In this document: positions 56,226 to 64,000 of the stretch, piece after piece
How the letters are laid out: each line of letters starts with the position of its first letter
Position numbering within the stretch: the stretch's first letter is position 1
Assembly (NCBI RefSeq): GCF_033118175.1
Contig: NC_083701.1
Location: forward strand, 11,427,501 to 11,491,500
Direction of reading: 5' to 3'
DNA length: 64,000 bases
Source of the DNA: Dama dama
Taxonomy: Eukaryota > Chordata > Mammalia > Artiodactyla > Cervidae
The notes under the pieces: model-generated
The model's input: the letters and a program-made list of their open reading frames with translations, nothing else
What the model was told of the DNA's origin: nothing
The model's database searches: none
Position numbers and translations under genes: made by a program

Positions 56226-57114
56226 AAACCATTCCTCACTAGCCCTGGATCTGCATGCCAGGGGGTAGAACCCCTGTTCCATTCTGAAGGCCAGCTCTCT
56301 CTCCTCCTGCTGAGGGGGATTGTCCAGCCTGAAGGTGGCAGCCTGAGCCACCTGCAAGCCCCCTTCGAGGTGACCCTCTCACCCTTCCAGGAAGGCAGCC
56401 TCTAGAGGGTTCGGGCTTTGAATCCTCCTTAAGTCTGTTGCTTCTGAGTGGCTGCAAGTGAGGGGACGCTCACAACCAGGCAAGCACTATGTCACTGAGT
56501 TTGCTTTAACGCTCAGTGGTATTAAATGGCAAGTGGAATCTGCTTAACCTAGTACTGACCTGGGGTGGCGGGGCAGGTTGCAGAAACTAACTCCTGTGGC
56601 CCGTGATTTGTTATGCTAGTGAATATCAAAACACCCCGGTCAATGACGTTAGGGTAACAAAGGATGTATTAATATGTCTCTGGTCACTAAGTTGTTAATT
56701 GTAAAATACTAACCAGCAGGACAAAAACGGAATCCCTGTGCCTCCTGACTTCTACCTTCTGCTACCTTCTACACATAAGAGCATTCACTCTTGGGAAAAA
56801 GCAGATGCTCAGTGGGGAAGCATATTTTTGAGGGGCTTTTGCATACATGAAGGAAAGAGCAAGCTATTAATACTTTGCTGGAAAGATGAGTGGACCGCAT
56901 GCATGATGGGAGGACGGGATTCGAAAATTGAAATGAAAATGTGTGCGCTGTTTTACAGCTTATAGAGCATTCAGAATTCATTCTCATGTAACCTTCTCAA
57001 CAACAGAAAATGAATGTCATTATTCCCATTTTACAGACAAGGAAGTTAATGGAGTTGAGTTAAATGACTTGCCTAGGTTACACAGCTCCAAAATCAGTAC
57101 TATTTTCAGGATGC

Positions 57115-57440
57115 TGAATGTTTGTGTCCCTCCAAAATTCCTATGTTGAAATCTAACCCCTCATGTGATGGCATTGGGAGGTGGGGCCTTTGAGAAGTAA
57201 TTAAGTCATGAGAACAGAGCGTTCATAAATAGGATTAGTGTCCTTATAAAAGAGACCCCAGAAAGCTCCCTCCCCTCTTCTGTCATGTGAGGACACAGTG
57301 ATGAAGGCTGCCTGTGAACTAGGAAGCAGGCCCTCACCAGACACCAAATCTGTCAGCATCTTTATCTTGAACTTCCCAGCCTCTGAAACCCTGAGAAGTC
57401 TGAGGTTTTTGGTTACTGCAGCCCAAACAGACAGACATAG
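57115..57440. repeat. Ancient mammalian interspersed repeat, family not assigned
   Basis: Contains tcctatgttgaaatctaacc, gggaggtggggcctttgaga, taaataggattagtgtcctt, atgtgaggacacagtgatga and aacttcccagcctctgaaac. I recognise these as phrases of an old, widespread mammalian repeat but cannot name it reliably. There is no coding capacity. Confidence 0.6.
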
Positions 57441-57961
57441 GCTTCTACCTGCCGTTGTCAGGGGTGATACCCCACAGAGACACAGCGGGTCACTGCAGTG
57501 TGAGTTGCCAGAGCTCTTCCCAGGTATTATCCCCAGGTTTCCATTTGCTTGAATTTGTCATATCTATCAGGACCTGATTGAATGAGCCAAGGTCAAAGGC
57601 GAGAATCATCCCCTCAGCCTCCCTGTATCCAGTGACACATGCATAGAAGTTGGATCCCTCATCTCAGGCATCTCTTAATTCAGTGGAGTGCAGGCTAAGT
57701 GCGATCCAGCCGCTGCCCAGGCCCTCACCTACTCTTCCCTGTTTCCTAACTGCCACCCGCCGCCGCCGCCCTGCCTTGGCCACCACATTTACATTCTACG
57801 TTACAATCACACCAAGCTTTTTGCAGTTCCCAAGTGTGCCAGAAAGTTCCTACCCCCATGCCTTTAACAATTATGATGACAACTACAATGGTATAGCTCT
57901 CTGCTATTAATCTGCTAGGTTCATAGTACACATGTACTATGTCATTTCACCACTGCCCCCA

Positions 57962-57974
57962 CCCCCCCCCCCCC
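57962..57974 (+). repeat. Poly-C homopolymer
   Basis: Thirteen C in a row, preceded by cccccac; a likely slippage site and possible assembly ambiguity. Confidence 0.9.
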
Positions 57975-58004
57975 AACCCTAATGAAGTAGTTATGGTCAA
58001 TCCC

Positions 58005-58250
58005 ATTTCACAGATGAGCAAACAGGCTCAGAGTGGCTAAGTGTGGGTTTTGAGCCAAGCAATCTGGATTCATGCCCAGCTCCACCACTATCCAATTAGT
58101 CTGACCTTGAGCAAATTCCCTCTCTCTCGCGGCTCCAGTATCTTGCAAAACACTGAGTGTGATGAACCTACCGCAGGTGTCTGTTGTGAGAATTCGATGG
58201 GCACAGCCTTTGGCACCTGGTCAGCATTTCCAAAACGTTCAGCATAATTG
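58005..58250. repeat. MIR-like ancient SINE remnants
   Basis: Contains catttcacagatgagcaaac, ggctcagagtggctaagtgt, ttagtctgaccttgagcaaa and gtctgttgtgagaattcgat. Inverted and sense MIR core phrases adjoin, so two copies may be involved. Confidence 0.5.
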
Positions 58251-59499
58251 ATGCCCACTTTGTAGGCAGCCCAGAAAGTAACTCAGCTCAGCTGTGTCTA
58301 AGTCCAAACCCTTCCCCTGCTGCTTCTCACTTTCATAGTTCAAGACCCAGAGTTCCACCCCGCCCCACACCACCCTCCAGCACCACGGGCGAGGCATCTG
58401 TTCCCCTCTTGCAAGGATGAGAGTGCGGGTGTTCAGGCAATCTTCCAGGGGTTTCTAATGCCTCTCACAACTTCTAGGAAGACTTTCTGATCTCCTCCTG
58501 CTGTCCTCTTTGGTTCCCTCCCTCCAAGCTGGGTAAACATCCCGGCCCCGTCTCCTCTATACACTGTATGCTTTCCTGCAGATGTGGATGCACATGGTCC
58601 TCCATCTCACCCCAGGACCAGGAGCCTCTAGGAAGTCCTGCTGAAGTCCTAACATCTCAGCAACCCCCAGCTCCCTGCACAGGGCTTTAAAAGGGGTGCC
58701 GTAAATAAACCAGTGCTAATCAGGTAAGTCAGCTCTCACTATTACTTTCTGGTGACTGGGCACATCCCCCTGCCTGCAGCACCTCCAAGACAGCTGGAGG
58801 TGGAAAAGACAGTGGAAGCTTTTGAGTGACTCCTGGTGTCCTGCTAGAGGTCAGAGGAAAGAGACTTTAAAGAATATTGTCTGTATTCCCAGGAAATGTG
58901 GCTGAATTTCAAGACGGTGATAGGGTTTGAGGGCTCGGGGAACAGAGAAGCATTTCAATTTCCTAGGCATGTCCTGCTACATGGAGAAAAATAACTCTAT
59001 GCCACTACAGAGGAGGGAAAAGATGGGGTCTCTCATAATACCCAAAACTAGAATTTCAATGAGGAGCATTTTCTCTAGGAATTTCTGTGCATTAGTCCTT
59101 GGAGAGCCTCTTAGGAGAGCACCAGAGGCGCCCACTCTCTCGCCCCTGGCCTGCTTTATTTTTCCCCCTAGCACTTAGATATGCACCAGACACATCAGAT
59201 ATGTATTGCCAGACACCCCTCAAGGCAGGTATTCTGTTTGGATTCCTGGCTGCACATAGTAGGCCCTCAGTGAATATGCCTTGTGGGCTGAATGAGTGTA
59301 TTGAATGCAGCAGCTTTCACCGCCCCAATGCCAGGTGGGCCGGGCAGGCCAGCATCCTTCCCCACGGACAGGTGAGCGGGGAGCGGACCCTGGGCTAGGA
59401 ACCGGGCTGGCGTGCAGGTCGGGGGCACTTAGGGTTCGAACGGGAGCCCTGTCGCACGGGCTGTGACCTTGGGCCATCCCCGCGCCTCCCGGAGCAGGA

Positions 59500-59777
59500 G
59501 TTTCCGCGTCCACGCCGCCGGGAGGGCGCCGAGCTCCCCCCCACCCCCCAGCGCCCCCCTCGCGGCCGCTCGGCCGCGTGCCGCGACATGTCCAAGGTCA
59601 CCCCGGGCCCCGGCCCGGACCCCCGCCCCCGCCGCCGGGTTTTGGGGTGGGGGCCGGCGCGGGGCGGTCCCGGGGCGCCGCGCGCGCTGACGCCGGGCCC
59701 CGCGATGCGGCGGGGACGGGGCGGCGTCGGCGGGCGTCCTCCTTTTGTGCGAGCGCCGGCGGCTCGGCTTCTCGAAG
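59500..59777 (+). other. CYRIB: Candidate CYRIB first (non-coding) exon A, 5' end uncertain
   Basis: Bounded on the right by the strong donor ctcgaag|gtaagc (GT at 59778-59779). The 5' limit is arbitrary; no TATA box or initiator was identified. It contains an ATG (59588) and a G-quadruplex motif (59637-59664). If transcribed it would form part of the 5' leader. Confidence 0.5.
59637..59664 (+). promoter_or_regulatory. CYRIB: G-quadruplex-forming motif
   Basis: Four G-runs (GGG, GGGG, GGGGG, GGGG) with loops of 4, 1 and 7 bases, satisfying the G3+N1-7 pattern on the + (sense) strand upstream of donor 59778. Confidence 0.8.
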
Positions 59778-59858
59778 GTAAGCGGCGTTTCCTCTTCCTC
59801 CTCGACGCGTCTCTTCCTTTTATAGTTATTTCTCGCCTGGCGCTCGCCGGGGCCGCCG

Positions 59859-59876
59859 CTGCTGCTGCTGCTGCTG
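59859..59876 (+). repeat. (CTG)6 trinucleotide tract
   Basis: Six uninterrupted CTG units in the CpG island, preceded by gccgc. Confidence 0.97.
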
Positions 59877-59899
59877 TGCCGGCGCGGCGGGGCCGCTCG

Positions 59900-60011
59900 C
59901 AAACCTGCGGCGGTGACGCGAGACCCGCCAACCCGGAAACGGCGGCGGCGGCGCCCGAGGCTCCTGCGCGCCCGCGCCCGCGCTCCCCTCGCCGCTCGCC
60001 CGGGCCGCCAG
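59900..60011 (+). other. CYRIB: Candidate CYRIB first (non-coding) exon B, 5' end uncertain
   Basis: Bounded on the right by donor gccgccag|gtacgt (GT at 60012-60013), an excellent consensus. A short GGC tract (59941-59953) and an ETS-like site lie within or just upstream. It may be an alternative first exon to A, or A and B may be used in different transcripts. Confidence 0.5.
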
Positions 60012-60874
60012 GTACGTGCCCCGGGCTCCGCCGGCGCCGCCGCCCGGGCCGCCCGGCTGGTCCGCGCGCGCCCTGCGAGCCGACCTGCCCCCGGGGAGGG
60101 CGTGGGGTGCGGGGCGCGCGCGTGATGGCTGCGGGGAGGGGAAGGGATGCGGTCCGGGCCGCGCCGGGCGTCCTGCCGTTTGGAGTAGGGGCGCCGCGAG
60201 GGTGGGGGGCTCGGCGCGGGGCGGGGACGGGGCGCCCGGAGGATGCGCTTCGGGTGGGCTGCGGAGGGCAAACGCGAGGAGTGCACGCCGCGGGGCCGCC
60301 GCCCGGGTCCACCCAGCTGCGGGGAGCGCGCGGCGGCGCCCGGAGGGAGGGGGTACCCGGGGTGACCCCGGCGGACCCCTTTTGAGAGCCAGGTGAGGGC
60401 GCAGGGTCTGACCCCGGCGCCTTGCACCCCCTCCCCCAGCTAACTTCCACTGGAGGCTTGGAAGGCCAGTCTTTTAGAATTGAGGAACTGGAGGTGGTGA
60501 ACAAAATCTCCATTGGCTTCAAGACTTCCTTCTGGGGTAACCACCGGCCCGTGTTTAAAGAGGGCTTCTTCTGTGCTCTTTATCTTTTAATCACCCCCCC
60601 CCCCCTTTTTTTTTAATGGAAGTTAACGGGTGGATGCCCTTGCAGCCTACAGGGCTTTCCTAGGGCTGCGCACACACACCGTGGGTCTCGAACCTGTATG
60701 TCCTGTGTGGTGGGGAGGTGGGGGCCGGGGGTGGGGAGGAAAGAGGAACCGAGGACTTCCCTTACTGGAGCCCAGGGGGGCGGGCTTTGATCCTCACCCT
60801 GCCGCAGAAATGGAGCTGGTGGGGGAGGGCTTGAGCGGGAAGGAGGCCCCGCCGGGGAGTGTCACGAGGACTTT

Positions 60875-60975
60875 GTACCTGGGTTTAATTCCTTGCTCGG
60901 CCACTTGCTAGCTGTGTGACCTTGGGCAAGTCGTTTGCCCTCTCTCAGCCTCAGGCGCCGGTCTCTAAAACGGGC
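60875..60975 (+). repeat. MIR SINE
   Basis: Contains cctgggtttaattccttgct, cggccacttgctagctgtgt, gaccttgggcaagtcgtttg and cctcaggcgccggtctctaa, a well preserved MIR core. Confidence 0.8.
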
Positions 60976-63289
60976 TGCTCTGAGTTGGGCCTCCAGCACG
61001 TGAGCCTGAATTTCTTGGCCTGGAGAGGGCACAGGGATGGGAAGTGTCATTGTCAGTCACCTTTCATTTTTGCATCCCCATCGCCTGAAAGGGGGGCCTG
61101 GGGCACATAGATGTCTGTGCCGTGCATAGGTGGATGGTGAATTTTGAGGAGTGAGTGAGTGGCCGGGTGTGGTTCCACGCTTTGGCCTTCTTGCCCTATA
61201 AGGGCCTCTCCACAGTCCCCAGAGAGCCACGTTTTGCCACCTGGGATATTTGTAATCCACCCCCTTCCCAAGAAGGATTATCCTGTGAAAATATTGACTC
61301 TTTATGAGAAGGAGCTTAAACTCTGACTTTGAGCCTCTCCTCTTCTTGGAAGATTGCATTTGGTGGAAATGAAAAGGAATCATCATTTTGATTGCCACTG
61401 CCAGATGACTGGCTGGGGCGGGCTGCCAGGGCTGACAGCTGGGCTGACTTCCCAGGCCTGGGGGTTCCTGTAAACGTGGTGGGTTTTCTCCTAGGTGGGG
61501 CATGCAGAAGTGGTCAGCTGGCCTGAGTTTTCTTGGCCAGGCAGGTTGTAATTTACGTTATCTGGATGCTTGCTAAACTTCAGGCATGGGGAGGGGCAAA
61601 GCATGTGTGCTGAAGGGGGCTAGGTTGTTCTCATCCACAGGGGTACTTGGAAATGGCCTTCAGATAGAGACTCAGAATGTGTTTCTGCATGTCCTTTGGG
61701 AGATTTTCAGATAATTTTGCTTTCTCTGACAGCCATTCTTTCTCTTTGTTTCTCAGCTCCCACAGGCCTGTGTGCACCTCTCATAGGATCCTTAGCTGTG
61801 CTTTTTTTTTTTTTCCCAACTTCTGGAGGGCAGGAGATGAACCCGAGTGCGGCTATTATTTTAAAAGTCAAGAGCAGGCACCTCTGTGCAGTGGCCAGCT
61901 ACAGTTTAAGCTCACACAGGTTCATTTTGAAGATGTAGAGTGGCCACAGTTACCTGTGAAGTAGAGATTTTATTCTCATCTTACGACTCAGAGAAAGTAT
62001 AGGACTTGGTCCGAGACCCTCAGCCAATGAAGCCACAGATTCAAGGTCATCACTCCAGTCTTCCATCCGCTGAGCTCTCCCTCTCTTTCCCGTGGACTGT
62101 GCTCCCACCTGAAGGGCCTTTGTGGTTCCCCTTGTGCCTGGCAGGCTGCCTGGCATATGCTGATGTCCAGTATTTTTTTGTTTTTGTTTTTGACAGAATG
62201 AACAAGAGTGATGGTTTCCCCTTTGCTCTTTGTGGAAGTTCAGTCTGTCTCCACCTTAAGGTCAACGCACTGGCCTGTAGGTGACCTTGACATTGTTCTT
62301 TGGCCGTTCCTCCCCAGTGCGTCTTGGTTCCCCATCATGGAACCCCAGTCTCTGTTCTTACTTCAGGACCCAGAGCCTGTGACAGGAGGAACACCTGAAG
62401 AGACCGCTGTCCTGGGACTTGGCCGTCTCCAGCAAAACCATCTTCCAACTAGCATTGTGGAGATGGTGTTGTGTCAGTGAAAAATTCAGCTTTAAAACTG
62501 ACCCACTTTAGTTAGGCGCTGGCTTGAAGCCTTAGACAGATCACGACCTCCTTGGAACTCTCTTTTCCGCATCTCGCCCCGTCTCATCTCAGTCACTGGC
62601 CTCCTGAACAGGATCCAGAGCCACACCTCGGTGTCCCCTCTTACTGCCCCCGTGCACATCATCACATCTCTTCCCTGCTCAGAGCCTCAGTGTTCTCATT
62701 TGTAAAATGGGGTGGTTTTGCTTCTTGTAGTCATGTGCAGGAAGCTCTCAGCCCAGGCCCCCAGTAAATGGCCATCAGCATCAGTGATTGTTATTATCAA
62801 CAGCAGCAGTAATGATCCTTCACTAGAAAGAGTATAAGCATCACAAAGGCCAGACCCGTCTCTCTTTTTTAACTTGAATTGGAGCTTCTGGAGAGAAGTA
62901 AATTGAGGGAGGGGTGGAGGAAGGGTGGATTTTATTCTTTTTCTCCTCCTCTGGGGCACTTGGTAAAGGCTCCTCTTTTTCATCCATCCCTGAGGGTAAA
63001 GTTCTTTTGTCCTCTCTCATAAAGTGAGCTCTCTGTGTTGTCTATGACTCTCATTTCATATCTTGTTATAACCTTTGCATCCACTCCTTCCAGGTTTCAT
63101 CTGAGACTTGATCCCCCTGGATTCTCAATGGGCAAAGTTCTGTTGCATTGTGGAACTTTGGGAGTTAAATCTTTGATGGTCTTGAAAGGGGTGATTGGCC
63201 TCATCAGGTTGAAAGAAAGATAATAATTTTGTAACCAAGGATGGATGAGGTTAACTCCATTCTCTATTCTCTCTCATCCTTTTCTACTT

Positions 63290-63525
63290 CAAAGGCAGTG
63301 TGGGTTTGGGTTTGGAGGCCTGAGTGTCTGGCTGTCCATCCTGGTTCTTCTGCTGCTTGCTAGCTTTGTGACCTTGGGCACAACACTTCCTCTTTCCCTG
63401 GGCCGCCTTCATCTTTCAAATGAGGAATTATAATCGCCACCTGGAAAGGTTGTTGTGACGATCAATGCAGAAGTGGTCTGGGGAGTCTCCCAGCACATAG
63501 TAGGTGTTCAGCAAATATCCATTAC
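63290..63525 (+). repeat. MIR SINE
   Basis: Contains ctggttcttctgctgcttgc, tagctttgtgaccttgggca, aaatgaggaattataatcgc and gcacatagtaggtgttcagc. Confidence 0.8.
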
Positions 63526-64000
63526 TTTCCCGCCATCCCTGGGCTCTTTCTGTCTGGGCCCCAGTCCCATTGTCCTGTCCCTCTGTTAACAGGGCTCCAG
63601 TTCCCACTGGGGATCAAGTCCTTGGCTTACAGCTTCTTCCTAGATTCAAGTCTCCATGCATTCCCAAACCACTTGTTAACTGGCCACAGTATGGTGTTTC
63701 CCTGAACGAAGAGATCTTTGTACCAGAGCTGGTCAAGGAGGGTAAACTGAGGACTCATTGAGTTTATGTTCTGTCCCATTGATTTTTCCTCCCTCCACCC
63801 CCACTCCTTTCCAAAGGCTTACACGTTACCATCTGCCCCAGGGGAAGGAGACGTTGTGTTCATAAATTCATAAATAATCGAAGTCGACGGGGAGATTTGT
63901 TTAAAGAAGTGATGCTGAGAATGATTTTTTATAAATATTTAGGATAATGTGAAGCCATTAGAGGAATGGCAGGGTTTATTAAAAATAAAACCTGAAAGCA

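Larger units (their letters stand above)
45270..59394. other. Intergenic region, second part (upstream of CYRIB promoter)
   Basis: No gene supported. Repeats are listed separately. Stretches 45970-46690, 47290-47570, 49250-50690, 54360-55230 and 58250-59390 show no recognised gene. A small GC-rich motif cluster lies at 55240-55440, and a TATA-like box with a good splice donor at 58685-58729. Their meaning is uncertain. Confidence 0.65.
59395..60440 (+). promoter_or_regulatory. CYRIB: CpG island, inferred CYRIB (FAM49B) promoter
   Basis: About 1 kb of very high GC and CpG density, unlike anything else in the window, with Sp/KLF-type GC boxes (ggggcgggg at 60219-60227) and an ETS-like accggaaac-type site (about 59933-59941). 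There is a weak tttatag at 59818. The + strand carries strong splice donors, consistent with a non-coding first exon. Identity as CYRIB rests on synteny: CYRIB/FAM49B lies just downstream of ASAP1 in the same orientation in other mammals. CYRIB binds active Rac1 and restrains the SCAR/WAVE complex. No CYRIB coding sequence is visible. Confidence 0.75.
60012..64000 (+). other. CYRIB: CYRIB intron 1 (inferred), 5' part
   Basis: After the CpG island the sequence is ordinary intron-like DNA with MIR relics at about 60875-60975 and 63290-63525. It has a C12T9 homopolymer junction at 60594-60614 and a poly-T at 61803-61813. A third donor-like site gagccag|gtgagg (60393) could end a longer leader exon. 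Stretches 61000-63280 show no feature I can support. It contains no Bov-tA or BovB insertions, unlike the intergenic DNA. Confidence 0.55.

Noticed and set aside
59395..60522. Long minus-strand open frames (375 and 332 codons) and a 265-codon plus-strand frame across the CpG island
   Set aside because: Arg/Pro/Gly/Ala-rich translations in several overlapping frames are the normal by-product of very GC-rich DNA with few stop codons. No domain, no splice logic and no family resemblance.

Overview
This is a mammalian nuclear DNA window from a ruminant, most likely a bovid. The evidence is the repeat content: Bov-tA and BOV-A2 SINEs, BovB (RTE-type) LINEs, artiodactyl L1 3' ends and CHR-type SINEs, several with intact target-site duplications. 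The genes are sparse, spliced and have long introns. Species assignment below Bovidae is not possible by eye.

Positions 1 to about 37,263 hold the 3' end of ASAP1 (DEF-1/DDEF1), an Arf GTPase-activating protein, on the + strand. Eleven coding exons can be delimited base by base with GT/AG borders and consistent phase. Together they encode 527 residues plus a stop: the ankyrin repeats (exons at 248, 1391 and 1817), an acidic linker, proline-rich regions (4596, 13185), two small exons (20811, 23216), a large exon with tandem xLPPKPxxx repeats (30112), and the C-terminal SH3 domain split over the last two exons (32354, 34511). The stop codon is at 34583-34585. A ~2.7 kb 3' UTR follows, ending about 15 bases after AATAAA at 37242-37247. 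The BAR, PH and ArfGAP domains lie upstream of the window.

Positions 37,264 to about 59,400 are intergenic and dense in repeats. They include a 5'-truncated BovB LINE (47630-49077) whose reverse-transcriptase frame is broken by a nonsense codon, two L1 3' segments in minus orientation, many SINEs and ancient MER5/MIR relics. A small GC-rich patch with an NRF1-like palindrome and two CACGTG boxes sits near 55,300.

Positions about 59,395-60,440 form a strong CpG island with good splice donors (59777/59778 and 60011/60012). By synteny (ASAP1 followed in the same orientation by CYRIB/FAM49B in mammals) this is inferred to be the CYRIB promoter and non-coding first exon(s). The rest of the window to 64,000 would be CYRIB intron 1. 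No CYRIB coding exon is visible.

I did not find an undescribed gene system. The observations most worth a second look are: two exact Pumilio motifs just after the ASAP1 stop; a composite (CA)n minisatellite in an ASAP1 intron; a twin-primed (internally inverted) BovB insertion; a 14-bp perfect inverted repeat at the 5' junction of the large BovB; and G-quadruplex and trinucleotide tracts in the CYRIB leader. All calls are from reading only; no alignment or database search was run.
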